Source: Hyphomicrobiaceae bacterium
GTDB taxonomy: Bacteria; Pseudomonadota; Alphaproteobacteria; Rhizobiales; Hyphomicrobiaceae
Assembly (NCBI GenBank): GCA_021730785.1
Contig: JAKFWF010000039.1
Span: 1-64,000 of the forward strand
Reading direction: 5' to 3'
Length of the DNA: 64,000 nucleotides
The position numbers and the translations under genes are program-made. This document shows positions 45,773 to 54,606 of this stretch, piece by piece. The notes beneath the pieces are model-generated. The model ran no database searches and was not told the origin of the DNA. It saw only the letters and a list, made by a program, of their open reading frames with translations. Position 1 is the first letter of the stretch; the number at the start of each line of letters is the position of its first letter.

Positions 45773-46657
45773 ATGGCGGTACCGTTGCAGAAGAGCCGGC
45801 TCGGGCGCGGACTTGCCTCGCTGATCGGCGAGCCGGTGACGGCACAGACACCGTTGCCCGCCGAAGGTGAGCAGCGCCTGGTTGCGCTCGACCAGTTGCG
45901 TGGCGGCGCGTTCAATCCGCGCAAAGACTTCAAGGAGGAGGAGTTGGCCGAGCTTGCGGACTCGATCCGCCAGAAGGGCCTGGTGCAGCCCATCCTGGTT
46001 CGGCCGGATCCAGCGACCGGCGGCTACGAGATCGTCGCCGGCGAGCGGCGCTGGCGTGCCTCGCAGCGTGCCGGGCTCCACGTGGTGCCGGTGATCGTGC
46101 GCGAGTTGTCGGACCAGGATGTCCTCGAACTCGCGATCATCGAGAACGTGCAGCGCGCCGATCTGAATGCCATCGAGGAAGCGACCGGCTACAGCGACCT
46201 GATCGAGCGCTTCGGCTACACCCAGGAGAAGCTGGCCGAGGTCATCGGCAAGAGCCGCAGTCATCTGGCGAACACGTTGCGCCTGCTGAAGCTGCCGCCC
46301 TACGTGATCGAGCTGGTGCGTTCGGGCAAGGTGTCCTCGGGGCATGGTCGTGCGCTTGTCGGCCGGGCGGATGCTGAAGTGTTGGCCGAGCGCATCGTTG
46401 CGCAAGACCTCAGTGTCCGCGATGTCGAGGCTTTGGTGCAGCACGCACCGGGCACCGATCCGGCAATCAGCGCACGGAAAGCACGCGACAAGGATCCCGA
46501 TACCAGGTCCTTCGAGAAGGAGCTGTCCGATATTCTTGGTCTCAAGGTGGAGATCAAGCGCGGCTCGGGGGAGAGCGGGTTGCTGACAATCAAATACAGC
46601 AATTTCGACCAGCTCGACTACATCAAGATGCGGATTGCCGGCGCGTCCGGCGGGTGA
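45773..46657 (+). CDS. parB: Chromosome partitioning protein ParB
   Basis: CTPase clamp that binds parS and spreads. It has 294 residues: RLGRGLASLIGEP start, CTP-binding boxes GGAFNPRKDF, GLVQPILVRP and EIVAGERRWRAS, box III-like LIENVQRADLNAIEEA, the helix-turn-helix TQEKLAEVIGKSRSHLANTLRL, and a C-terminal dimerisation region. ATG 45773 has GAGGAA just upstream; an ATG at 45761 is an alternative. It follows parA; holA, often found downstream in this class, is replaced by hisE and coaA. Confidence 0.96.
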   Translation: MAVPLQKSRLGRGLASLIGEPVTAQTPLPAEGEQRLVALDQLRGGAFNPRKDFKEEELAELADSIRQKGLVQPILVRPDPATGGYEIVAGERRWRASQRAGLHVVPVIVRELSDQDVLELAIIENVQRADLNAIEEATGYSDLIERFGYTQEKLAEVIGKSRSHLANTLRLLKLPPYVIELVRSGKVSSGHGRALVGRADAEVLAERIVAQDLSVRDVEALVQHAPGTDPAISARKARDKDPDTRSFEKELSDILGLKVEIKRGSGESGLLTIKYSNFDQLDYIKMRIAGASGG

Positions 46658-46766
46658 TGAACCGACCTTCGCGGCGGCAGGCAATCGCGCGAGCGATCGC
46701 CGATTCGCTTGTGCGGGTCCGCGCGGCGGACTATGCGAGGAAAACGCCGTAAACAGGAGGCCGCCC

Positions 46767-47090
46767 GTGGCCGACGATGTGCTATCGCGACTGGCCGCTC
46801 TCATTGTCGAGCGGCGATCAGCGCTTGTCGATACATCTTATACCCGTCAACTACTCGATGCCGGTCCGCAGAAGTGCGCGCGCAAGCTCGGCGAGGAGGC
46901 GATCGAAACCGTGATTGCAGGCATAGGCACCAACTCGAATGAATTGTGCGCCGAGGCTGCCGATCTGTTGTACCATCTGCTGGTGCTGCTGGAAGTCCGT
47001 GGCGTTGCGCTGACTGATGTCCTGCACACGTTGGAAGTCCGGATGGCCCAATCCGGTTTGACCGAGAAGGCAAGCCGTAAGCCGCAGTGA
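46767..47090 (+). CDS. hisE: Phosphoribosyl-ATP pyrophosphatase
   Basis: Second step of histidine synthesis: hydrolyses PR-ATP to PR-AMP. It has 107 residues; the MazG-like fold is seen in LDAGPQKCARKLGEEAIETVIAG and ELCAEAADLLYHLLVLL, with the Glu/Asp metal ligands in E-E-A-x-E and E-x-x-D. The start is a GTG at 46767 with an ideal AGGAGG at 46755-46760. hisE normally ends a hisBHAF operon; here it follows parB with coaA downstream, the pair hisE-coaA being kept. Confidence 0.92.
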   Translation: MADDVLSRLAALIVERRSALVDTSYTRQLLDAGPQKCARKLGEEAIETVIAGIGTNSNELCAEAADLLYHLLVLLEVRGVALTDVLHTLEVRMAQSGLTEKASRKPQ

Positions 47091-47125
47091 GTTGCGGCTG
47101 CGACCTGAAGCAGTGAGTAGGCGTG

Positions 47126-48115
47126 ATGGCAATCGTCGAGTTCAAACCGCTCCCGGATGAGCCGCCTCCACGCTCCGGTCTGCAGTTCTCGCCCTATCGC
47201 GAGTTTGCGCGTGAGGAATGGGCGCGGCTGCGTGCCGACACGCCGATGACGCTCGTCGAGCGGGACCTTGAGCAGCTGTCGGGTCTCATGGATGGGCTGT
47301 CGCTCGAGGAGATCGAGCAGATCTATTTGCCGATGTCGCGGCTGTTGAACCTCTATGTGCAGGCAGCCCAGGAGCTGCACAGCGTGTCGTCGCGCTTCCT
47401 GCATCGGCGCGATGTGCGTGTGCCCTTCATCATCGGCATCGCGGGCTCCGTTGCCGTGGGCAAGAGCACGACGGCCCGTGTTCTGCGTGCGCTGCTGGCC
47501 CGCTGGCGCGATCATCCGCGCGTCGATCTGATCACCACGGACGGGTTCTTGCTGCCCAATGCTGAACTGGAACGGCGCGGCATCATGAACCGCAAGGGCT
47601 TTCCCGAAAGCTTCGATACGACCCGGCTGCTGAACTTCCTCGGCGACGTCAAGTCCGGCCGCGAGAGCGCCGAGGCGCCGGTCTATTCGCACTTCCAGTA
47701 CGATGTGCTGCCGAACCAGAAGATCACCGTCGAGCGGCCGGACATCCTGATCGTCGAAGGGCTGAATGTGCTGCAGCCGGCGCGCCTGCCCAAGGACGGC
47801 GATGCGGTGCCGTTCGTGTCCGACTTCTTCGATTTTTCGATCTACATCGATGCCGAGCCCAAGGTGATCGAGGAGTGGTACGTCGCCCGCTTCCTGAAGC
47901 TCAGGGACACCGCGTTCCGTGATCCAGGTGCCTATTTCCATCGCTATGCGAGCCTCTCCAATGAGGAGGCGGTGGCGCGCGCCTTGGAGATCTGGCGCAC
48001 GATCAATCTGAAGAACCTCGAGGAAAACATCATTCCGACCCGGCGCCGGGCACGGCTCGTCCTGCACAAGGGCCGCGATCACCGCATCGAAAGCGTGGCG
48101 CTGCGAAAGCTGTAG
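47126..48115 (+). CDS. coaA: Type I pantothenate kinase
   Basis: Phosphorylates pantothenate, the first and regulated step of coenzyme A synthesis. It has 329 residues. P-loop [49 protein letters not shown] and the C-terminal [20 protein letters not shown] motif match the prokaryotic type I enzyme, which is feedback-inhibited by CoA. ATG 47126 (a GTG directly precedes it). 35 bases after hisE on the same strand. Confidence 0.95.
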   Translation: MAIVEFKPLPDEPPPRSGLQFSPYREFAREEWARLRADTPMTLVERDLEQLSGLMDGLSLEEIEQIYLPMSRLLNLYVQAAQELHSVSSRFLHRRDVRVPFIIGIAGSVAVGKSTTARVLRALLARWRDHPRVDLITTDGFLLPNAELERRGIMNRKGFPESFDTTRLLNFLGDVKSGRESAEAPVYSHFQYDVLPNQKITVERPDILIVEGLNVLQPARLPKDGDAVPFVSDFFDFSIYIDAEPKVIEEWYVARFLKLRDTAFRDPGAYFHRYASLSNEEAVARALEIWRTINLKNLEENIIPTRRRARLVLHKGRDHRIESVALRKL

Positions 48116-48142
48116 GGCGAAACCGCGCCTCAGCGACGGCAC

Positions 48143-48176
48143 AACAAAAAACGGCCGCCTTGTCCGGGCGGCCGTT
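48143..48176 (-). terminator. Rho-independent terminator
   Basis: Perfect 10-base stem AACGGCCGCC (48150-48159) / GGCGGCCGTT (48167-48176) with a 7-base loop. On the minus strand the stem is followed by a T run (the plus strand reads AACAAAAAACGG before it), so it ends the gene at 48203-48823. It may also attenuate coaA read-through. Confidence 0.85.
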
Positions 48177-48202
48177 GAAGTCGTTGCTCAGTGTCGGCAA
48201 AT

Positions 48203-48823
48203 TCAGTGGACGACGCGCGATCCTGGGGACGAGCGCGCGACGCTAAACATGAATTCGGTCACGGCGATCTGACTGCGGATCAGATCGCGAACGGGCGGCA
48301 GTTTCATCATGCTCTGGGCAATCATCATCTGCTGCTCGAAGAGGGCCGTTGCCGCGTTGAGACCGAAACCGAAGAAGAAGGCAGCGATCGGCAGATCATC
48401 TGTGCGACTGGCTTTTGCTGGTAACAACGCGGCGAGACCGTGACCCAACTCCAGTGCCGGGAACGGATCGGCTTGCTTGGCAGGCTCGACAACACGCAAG
48501 GGGACGGAACGTAACGCGGGCGCGGCGGATGCCGCCGGTCTATGGGACGCGGGCACTGTTGACGCAGGTACGGATGGCGGATTGAGCGTCGGCTTGGCCG
48601 GGAGGGGAGCGCCGGCTTGGCCCGCGAGATGCCCCTGGGCCTCATGGAACTTATCGCGCAGGCGGCGCACGGCCGAAGGGTCGGTGACGCCGATTGCCTT
48701 GATGGCGGTCGTCGGCTTCATGCGTGGGTTCGAACAGATGACACGGGCGATTTCGAGGAGCTTGGCTTGATCGTCGATGCCGGAGCCTTTGGGACGCCCG
48801 CGCGCTGCCTTGGTCTGGGTCAT
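48203..48823 (-). CDS. Hypothetical protein with AT-hook/HTH-like N-terminus and amphipathic C-terminus
   Basis: Unrecognised protein of 206 residues in three parts. Residues 1-60 are basic: an AT-hook-like ARGRPKGSG followed by helices KLLEIARVICSNP and KPTTAIKAIGVTDPSAVRRLRDKF, which look like a helix-turn-helix. Residues 61-135 are a Pro/Ala/Ser linker. Residues 136-206 are amphipathic and hydrophobic (PIAAFFFGFGLNAATALFEQ, QMMIAQSMMKL), like the helical part of phasin-type proteins. A membrane- or granule-associated DNA-binding protein is a guess. It has its own terminator downstream and an AT-rich promoter region upstream. Confidence 0.65.
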   Translation of the reverse strand: MTQTKAARGRPKGSGIDDQAKLLEIARVICSNPRMKPTTAIKAIGVTDPSAVRRLRDKFHEAQGHLAGQAGAPLPAKPTLNPPSVPASTVPASHRPAASAAPALRSVPLRVVEPAKQADPFPALELGHGLAALLPAKASRTDDLPIAAFFFGFGLNAATALFEQQMMIAQSMMKLPPVRDLIRSQIAVTEFMFSVARSSPGSRVVH

Positions 48824-48965
48824 GGTGCAAATCAATCCTGCCTGTGCGATTCGATGGATTGATACTGCGCAAGAACCCTCTGTTATTCCAGGGATTATAA
48901 TCGTATATTTGGGAGCATTATTGCGGTTGTACAGGCGAGGGTGACTTAATTACAGTATTAGAATT

Positions 48966-48995
48966 GATATTTGCTGCATTTCGGCAACAAATATC
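48966..48995 (-). terminator. AT-rich hairpin behind the PfkB kinase gene
   Basis: Perfect 8-base inverted repeat GATATTTG / CAAATATC with a 14-base loop, about 42 bases downstream of the kinase stop on the minus strand. It lies in a 200-base AT-rich gap. No strong T tract follows, so a terminator role is uncertain; it could instead be an operator for the hypothetical gene. Confidence 0.35.
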
Positions 48996-49036
48996 GCTAC
49001 AACTCGGTACTGGAGTGAAACCAGCAAGTACAACTA

Positions 49037-50032
49037 TCAAATCAATTCCCGGGCCTTGGCGAGCGTGGCGAGTGAGGTCTGGGGACGGGCGCCGACGTGG
49101 CTGATGATCTCGGCAGCGGCAAGCGCACCAAGTCGGCCGCACGTCGTCATGTCGAGGCCGCGCGCATGGCCGAACAGGAAGCCCGCCGCATAGAGATCGC
49201 CGGCGCCCGTGGTATCGACAACGGAGCTGACCGCGTCGGCCGGCACCGTGACGCTGGATGAGCCCGTGTGGATCACCGCTCCCTTGGCGCTGCGGGTGAG
49301 GACGGCGACCTTGCAATCGCGTGCGGCGTGGGTGGCCGCCTCGTCGAATGATTTCGACTGATACAGCGACGTGACCTCCGCTTCATTAGCGAACAAAATG
49401 TCGACGTGGCCGCGGATGAAGTCCAGGAACTCGGCCCGGTGCCGATCGACACAGAAGCTATCGGACAGCGACAGTGCTACCTTCCGGCCGGCCTTTGCCG
49501 CGTGGGCGGCGGCCTGGCGGAAAGCGGCTTTGGCTTCGTCCCGGTCGAACAGATAGCCTTCGAGGTACACGATTTTGGCCGCAGCGATCTGCTGGCTGTC
49601 GATCTCGGCGACCGTCAGTTCCGGGCTGACGCCGAGAAACGTGTTCATGGTGCGCTCGCCGTCGGGCGTGACGAGGATCAGCGAGCGGGCGGTCGGCGCG
49701 CCGCCCTTGGCAGGTTGCGTATCGAACGCGACCCTGGCGCTTTTGATGTCGTGGGCAAAGATGCGGCCGAACTCGTCGTCGGCGACCTTGCCGATGAACG
49801 CGGACGTGCCGCCGAGCGAGGCGACGCCGACCATCGTGTTGGCTGCCGACCCGCCCGAGATCTCGATGGCTGGCCCCATGTCCTTGTAAAGCGCCACGAC
49901 GGCGGCGGCATCGACCAGGCGCATGCTGCCCTTGGCGGCGCCGTGGCGGGCCAGGAACGCGTCGTCGCAGCGGCCGATGATATCGACGATGGCATTGCCG
50001 ACGGCGATGACGTCGAGGGAGGCGGTGGTCAT
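49037..50032 (-). CDS. PfkB family carbohydrate/nucleoside kinase (adenosine kinase-like)
   Basis: Ribokinase-family sugar or nucleoside kinase of 331 residues. It starts DVIAVGNAIVDIIGRCDD, the pattern of bacterial adenosine kinase-like proteins; substrate loop ISGGSAANTMVGVASLGG, and the catalytic signature VVDTTGAGDLYAAGFLFG with the base Asp. ATG 50032 is chosen; seven codons upstream are not conserved. It stands alone on the minus strand between two single genes. Adenosine or ribose-type substrates are likely but not proven. Confidence 0.88.
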   Translation of the reverse strand: MTTASLDVIAVGNAIVDIIGRCDDAFLARHGAAKGSMRLVDAAAVVALYKDMGPAIEISGGSAANTMVGVASLGGTSAFIGKVADDEFGRIFAHDIKSARVAFDTQPAKGGAPTARSLILVTPDGERTMNTFLGVSPELTVAEIDSQQIAAAKIVYLEGYLFDRDEAKAAFRQAAAHAAKAGRKVALSLSDSFCVDRHRAEFLDFIRGHVDILFANEAEVTSLYQSKSFDEAATHAARDCKVAVLTRSAKGAVIHTGSSSVTVPADAVSSVVDTTGAGDLYAAGFLFGHARGLDMTTCGRLGALAAAEIISHVGARPQTSLATLAKARELI

Positions 50033-50159
50033 GGTGCGGGTCCTATGGGTCACAGAGCGGGGAAGCTGGCGGATTTGCCGGCACTATAGGCAGCGCCGGC
50101 CGTGGGGCAAGCGTGGGTGAGCGGGCTGCCGGGACTGCCGGACATCCGTGCTTGCCCCA

Positions 50160-51002
50160 TCAGGCGATGCCGCGGCCATGACTGAGGTACACCCGCCGCG
50201 CATTGCCGCCGAGAATGGCTGCGCGCTCGGCGGGTTTGAGGTCCTGCAGCGCCTGCGCCGTCAACATGCGCCATACATCATAGCCGCCCGCCAGATTGAC
50301 CACCGGCCAGTCGCTGCCCCATAGCAGGCGATCGGGCCCGAAGATTTGCAGCAGCCGGTCGCAGTAGGGCAGGACCTGCTCCGGCCGCCAGTCGGCCGCT
50401 GCCTCGGCGATCAGCCCCGACAGCTTGCAGCTGACGCGGCTGTGGGCCGCAATCGCGCGCAGATCGCTCTGCCAGGAGGCATGCACCGCATGCCGGATCT
50501 CGGGCTTGGCACCGTGATCGACCACAACGGCAAGGTCCGGGAAGCGATCGACGAAGGTGCGCAGGGCGTTCAGATGCTGCGGGCGGACCAGGGCATCAAA
50601 AACCAGCCGGTGGCTGACCATCGATTTAATGGCCGGCACCAGGTCCAATCTGAGCAGCCAGTTGGGATCATCGAAATCCTGCACCATGGGGCGCAGGCCG
50701 ACGAGCCTCGGGTTCGCCGCCATCAGCGAAATCGTCTCGTGGGCATCGGCCGCGGTGAAGTCGATCCAGCCGATCACGCCGGCGACGAACGGCGTGGTCT
50801 CGGCCAGCGCCAGCAGGAACGCGGTTTCCGCCAGTGTGGGAGCGGCCTGCACCAGGATCGTTTTCCCGATGTCGAGCCGGGCCAGCGTGGGGGCCAGATC
50901 GGCGGGAAGGAAATCACGATACAGCGCACCCTGGGCCGGTGTCAGCCAGCCGTAGTCGCCACGGTCGATCCGCCAGAAGTGCTGGTGTGCGTCGATATGC
51001 AT
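50160..51002 (-). CDS. Amidohydrolase family 2 protein (lactonase-like)
   Basis: TIM-barrel metal hydrolase of 280 residues. Metal ligands in HIDAHQHFW (HxH) at the start and WGSDWPV (Asp) near the end; the rest reads FVAGVIGWIDF, RLVGLRPMVQD and FDALVRPQHL, as in L-fuconolactonase-like and other amidohydrolase 2 proteins. ATG 51002. Divergent from trmO. A possible remnant of a dihydrodipicolinate synthase-type aldolase gene lies between them, and such aldolases often accompany sugar-acid lactonases. Confidence 0.88.
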   Translation of the reverse strand: MHIDAHQHFWRIDRGDYGWLTPAQGALYRDFLPADLAPTLARLDIGKTILVQAAPTLAETAFLLALAETTPFVAGVIGWIDFTAADAHETISLMAANPRLVGLRPMVQDFDDPNWLLRLDLVPAIKSMVSHRLVFDALVRPQHLNALRTFVDRFPDLAVVVDHGAKPEIRHAVHASWQSDLRAIAAHSRVSCKLSGLIAEAAADWRPEQVLPYCDRLLQIFGPDRLLWGSDWPVVNLAGGYDVWRMLTAQALQDLKPAERAAILGGNARRVYLSHGRGIA

Positions 51003-51183
51003 GGGTGCGGGCTTTGTCAGAAGGGAGTGGATGCGGTTTGGTGGCACGGACTGTCGGCGTTGAAGCCGGCCGGCCCTTGCACCGCGTGTCCGGATTGTTG
51101 AAGTTCGACGACGGGTGGCCACCGTAATGCTGTTATAGGCCCGCTGCCAAGCACCATGGGCGGGGGAACGGGAGTGCGTCACG

Positions 51184-51310
51184 TGGCAATTCAGAGCCGC
51201 ATCGGGTTTAGCTGTGCCATCGCCACGCCGTTCGATGCGACCAGTTCGATCGAGCGTGCGCTCGCGGGGTGCGAGAGGGTAGATTTTCAACTGGCCGAAG
51301 GAACAGTACC
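51184..51310 (+). pseudogene. Possible remnant of a dihydrodipicolinate synthase-family aldolase
   Basis: The 310-base gap between the amidohydrolase and trmO is mostly empty, but a frame from GTG 51184 reads RIGFSCAIATPFDATSSIE and then ALAGCERV. The L/F-S-C-A-x-A-T-P-F-D stretch is the typical N-terminal strand of DHDPS/NAL-family aldolases (G-x-S-C-A-x-x-T-P-F). The frame then diverges and runs into trmO. About 40 codons only; low certainty. Confidence 0.3.
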
Positions 51311-51312
51311 CC

Positions 51313-51804
51313 ATGTCCAACGCATCATCGGTTCCGTGCGCATCGCAGCGTCCAGGCGAAGTGGCGATCGATCTGCCGCTGGCGACAGATGCCGGCGTGC
51401 ATTTCATCGGCCGCATCCGCACGGTCTACGCAACCCGCGACGACTGTCCGAAGAACGGCCGCGCCAGCACTGCGGAGGCCGTCATCGAGCTTGACGCACG
51501 CTATGCTGCCGGCCTGCTCGACATCGAGCACTGTTCGCACCTGATTGTGCTCTACTGGATGGACGAAGCGCGGCGCGATCTGATGCACCAGGTGCCGGGC
51601 CATCTCGGGCGTCCGCGCGGCACCTTTGCCCTGCGCTCGCCGGTCAGGCCGAACCCCATCGCGCTGTCGGTCGTGGAATTGCTGAAGGTCGAGGGCGCAA
51701 AGCTCACCATCCGCCACATCGACTGCCGCGACGGGACTCCGTTGATCGACATCAAGCCCTATTTCCCGACGACGGACAGCATCCCCGACGCACGGCGGCC
51801 ATAG
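51313..51804 (+). CDS. trmO: tRNA (N6-threonylcarbamoyladenosine(37)-N6)-methyltransferase TrmO
   Basis: Methylates t6A37 to m6t6A in threonine tRNA; UPF0066/TsaA beta-barrel SAM enzyme. It has 163 residues: GRIRTVYATRDDCPKNG, LDIEHCSHLIVLYWMD, FALRSPVRPNPIALSVVELL and DGTPLIDIKPYFP, the conserved family spine. ATG 51313. It is convergent with the patatin gene. MtaB at 14.6 kb acts on the same base, on other tRNAs. Confidence 0.92.
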   Translation: MSNASSVPCASQRPGEVAIDLPLATDAGVHFIGRIRTVYATRDDCPKNGRASTAEAVIELDARYAAGLLDIEHCSHLIVLYWMDEARRDLMHQVPGHLGRPRGTFALRSPVRPNPIALSVVELLKVEGAKLTIRHIDCRDGTPLIDIKPYFPTTDSIPDARRP

Positions 51805-51819
51805 CCCAGACGGGCATGC

Positions 51820-52857
51820 TCAGCCACGCTTGGCTGGCACAGCCTTGGGCGCGCCGAGGTAGCGCGTTTCAAGTTCTGCGGTGTCCTCGCGGCCCACGTA
51901 TTTGCGATTGATGCCAAGCCACTTCGCCGCTTCCGTGCGTCCGGCGCCGAACAGGTACGACAGCAGTTCCTGGTCGGGCTTCATCTTGGAGCCGGCGGGG
52001 AGGTTGGCGGTATGGCGGCCGGTCTCGATCACGTGGAAGCGATGGCGCCTGAGCTTGGCGATGCTGCCGCCTTCGTCGGCGAACCAGCCGAGCCGGGTGC
52101 CGCGGGCGGCCGCGATCAGCTCGATATCGCGCAGAAACGGCTGGTTGAACGTGATCTCGCTCATCTGGCTGGCGATTTCAGTGGCGGTCTTGGGCAGCTT
52201 GGTCTGTACCGCCTGGTTGAGAACGACGATGATCGTGTCTTCCACCGGGCTTTCGGTGGCGAGCGTCACCAGATCGGGATTGGCGGAGAAGCCACCGTCC
52301 CAATAGGCCCGCCCGTCGATCTCGACCGCATGGTGGACGGTCGGCAGGCAGGCCGAAGCCAGCACCACCTCGACCTTCATCTCAGGTCGGCGAAACAGGC
52401 GAGGGCGCCCGGTCGCCACCTCGGTCGCAGCGATCAGCAGTTCCATGGAGCTTGGCGTGCGCAACCGGGCGAAGTCGATTTCGGCTTCCAGCAGGTCGCG
52501 GAAGGGGTCGACCTTGAGCGGATTGAAATCGGACGGCGACAGGTGTTTCGCCATCGATTCTAGGGTCTTGGTCAGATAGGGGTTCATCGCCGCCATGTCC
52601 GGTGGCTTGGCCTTCTCGACGGCTGCCCATACCGACTTGAGCTTGGCCCGTGCCATGGCCCGCCCGCCGGCCGCCAGTCCCGCGGCGAGCGCCACCGCGT
52701 TGACCGCGCCCGCGCTGGTGCCGCTGATCCAGCCGAAGTCGAGGGTGTCGTCCTCCAGCAGACCGTCGAGCACGCCCCAGGTGAACGCGCCATGGGCGCC
52801 GCCGCCCTGGAGGGCAAGGTTGACACGCAGCTTGCTGGCTTTGGCCACGGGGCTCAT
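51820..52857 (-). CDS. Patatin-like phospholipase
   Basis: Acyl hydrolase of 345 residues with a Ser-Asp dyad. Oxyanion loop LQGGGAHGAFTWGVL, nucleophile elbow SGTSAGAVNA and dyad Asp in YWDGGFSANPD are intact. The C-terminal 130 residues (ALNQAVQTKLPK-like region onward to YLGAPKAVP) follow the DUF3734-bearing patatin family. No signal peptide. It lies between trmO (convergent) and the B12 ABC operon (same strand, 31 bases after btuD), but functional linkage is not indicated. Confidence 0.9.
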   Translation of the reverse strand: MSPVAKASKLRVNLALQGGGAHGAFTWGVLDGLLEDDTLDFGWISGTSAGAVNAVALAAGLAAGGRAMARAKLKSVWAAVEKAKPPDMAAMNPYLTKTLESMAKHLSPSDFNPLKVDPFRDLLEAEIDFARLRTPSSMELLIAATEVATGRPRLFRRPEMKVEVVLASACLPTVHHAVEIDGRAYWDGGFSANPDLVTLATESPVEDTIIVVLNQAVQTKLPKTATEIASQMSEITFNQPFLRDIELIAAARGTRLGWFADEGGSIAKLRRHRFHVIETGRHTANLPAGSKMKPDQELLSYLFGAGRTEAAKWLGINRKYVGREDTAELETRYLGAPKAVPAKRG

Positions 52858-52888
52858 CTCGCTTCAGGTTGTGATGGGGAAACGGCTC

Positions 52889-53638
52889 TTAGCACACCCG
52901 GCGCGGCAGTACGACCGCCATGCCTTCGACGTGCACAAGCTGCGCATCGATGCCGAATGTGGACTTCAGGAGGGCGGCCGTGAGAACTGCGTCCGGCACG
53001 CCGTCGGCTGTGATGCGCCCCGCTTGCAGCAGCACGATACGCTGGCCATAGCGCGCCGCGAGTGACAGATCATGCAGCGCCACCACAACGGTTTTTCCCG
53101 CTTTCGCGCGGGCGGCAAGGCAGTCGAGCAGGGCCAACTGGTGCGCCGGATCGAGGCCCGCCGTCGGCTCGTCGGCGAGCAGGATCGGCGTGTCCTGGGC
53201 AAGGACGCGCGCCATCAGTACGCGGGCAAGTTCGCCGCCGGACAGCTCGGTCACGGGCCGGTCGCGGAACTGTGTCACGTCCATTTCGGCCATGGCCCGT
53301 TCGATCGCCTGTGGCGATCGGTCGCCGTGTGGAACGCGACCCAGCGCGACCGTGTGCTCGACCGTCATCGGCCAATGAATTGTGCGGTGCTGTGGCAGAA
53401 AGCCGATGGCGCGCGCTCGGTCGGGGCCATCGAAGCCGCCGAGGGCTGTACCATCCAATATCACCGTGCCTTGGTGCGGCGGCAGCAAACCAGCGAGCGC
53501 GCGCAGCAGCGTCGACTTGCCGGCGCCGTTGGGACCAAGCACGGCAGTCACTTCGCCCGGCCGCAGAGCGAGCGTGACCCCGGCCAGCACGGTGCGCTGG
53601 CCGAGGGCGACGCCAAGGTCGGTCGCGGCGAGGCTCAT
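52889..53638 (-). CDS. btuD: Cobalamin ABC transporter ATP-binding protein
   Basis: ATPase of the vitamin B12 importer, 249 residues. Walker A VLGPNGAGKSTLLRAL, Q-loop GFLPQHRTIHWPM, signature ELSGGELARVLMARVL, Walker B ILLADEPTAGLD and H-loop VALHDLSLA are present. The sequence alone fits the FepC/HmuV/BtuD group (iron chelate, haem or B12); B12 is assigned because the operon is headed by a cobalamin riboswitch and a BtuB-like receptor. Overlaps btuC by 4 bases. Confidence 0.87.
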   Translation of the reverse strand: MSLAATDLGVALGQRTVLAGVTLALRPGEVTAVLGPNGAGKSTLLRALAGLLPPHQGTVILDGTALGGFDGPDRARAIGFLPQHRTIHWPMTVEHTVALGRVPHGDRSPQAIERAMAEMDVTQFRDRPVTELSGGELARVLMARVLAQDTPILLADEPTAGLDPAHQLALLDCLAARAKAGKTVVVALHDLSLAARYGQRIVLLQAGRITADGVPDAVLTAALLKSTFGIDAQLVHVEGMAVVLPRRVC

Positions 53639-54606
53639 GGCCCCAGCTCCTGGCGCGTCTTGATTACGAGCCACAGGAAGAACGGCGCGCCGATCAGGGC
53701 CGTCACCACGCCGAGCTTTAGATCCCCGAACGCGCTCAGCAGCCGCACCGCGACGTCGGCCAGCAGCAGCACACAGGCGCCGCCGAGCGCACTCAACCAA
53801 AGCAGGCGGCCCGGCGCGTGGTCGGCGAACCGCCGCAACAGGTGCGGAATGACGAGGCCGACGAAGCCGATCGAGCCGGCGACCGCGGTCGCAGCGCCAA
53901 TCGCAAGCGCCGTGCCGGCGATGACCTTCAGGCGAATGCGCGACAAGTCGACGCCCAGATTGGCCGCCACGTCGTCGCCGAGCGAGAGACTGTCGAGGTC
54001 GCGCTGCAACGACAGCAGAATGGCAGCCCCGGCCAGGATCAGCGGACTGGCGATCCACACGTGCACCAGGCTGCGGTCGTTGAGCGAGCCGAGCAGCCAG
54101 AACACCATCTCGACGGCGGCAAACGGGTTGGGCGACAGGTTGAGGGCGAGCGTGGTCAGCGCGCCGGCGAGGCCTGATATGGCGACGCCGGCCAGGATCA
54201 GCGTCACCGGGCCGCTGCGGGCGCCGGCCAGCAGCAGCACGGCAGCTGTGCTCGTGGCCGCCCCGATCAGCCCGCCGAGCGGCAGCGCGAGCGCGAAGGC
54301 AGCCGTTGCGCCCGAGTGGATCGCGATCACCGCGCCGAGCGACGCGCCCCCGGTCACGCCGAGCAGTCCGGGTTCGGCCAGCGGGTTGCGCAGATAGCCC
54401 TGGAGGGCTGCGCCGCTGAGACCCAACGCGGCACCGATGAGCGCGCCGAGGATCGCGCGCGGCAGGCGGATTTCACTGAAGATCAGCCATGCCGCAGGGG
54501 CTTTACCAGGCAAGCCGAAGCCGGCCGGGCCGATCGCCAGGGAGGCGGCGATACTGAGCGCCAAGACGCCGCCGAGCCACAGTTCCGGGCGTACGGGCTG
54601 CATCAT
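53635..54606 (-). CDS. btuC: Cobalamin ABC transporter permease (FecCD/BtuC family)
   Basis: Inner-membrane permease of 323 residues with about ten hydrophobic segments. FecCD family markers: RLPRAILGALIGAALGLSGAALQ, NPLAEPGLLGVTGGASLGAV, and the cytoplasmic coupling loop GSIGFVGLVIPHLLRR. Forms a dimer with BtuD. Overlaps both neighbours by 4 bases (ATGA), so the whole operon is translationally coupled. Confidence 0.88.
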   Translation of the reverse strand: MMQPVRPELWLGGVLALSIAASLAIGPAGFGLPGKAPAAWLIFSEIRLPRAILGALIGAALGLSGAALQGYLRNPLAEPGLLGVTGGASLGAVIAIHSGATAAFALALPLGGLIGAATSTAAVLLLAGARSGPVTLILAGVAISGLAGALTTLALNLSPNPFAAVEMVFWLLGSLNDRSLVHVWIASPLILAGAAILLSLQRDLDSLSLGDDVAANLGVDLSRIRLKVIAGTALAIGAATAVAGSIGFVGLVIPHLLRRFADHAPGRLLWLSALGGACVLLLADVAVRLLSAFGDLKLGVVTALIGAPFFLWLVIKTRQELGP

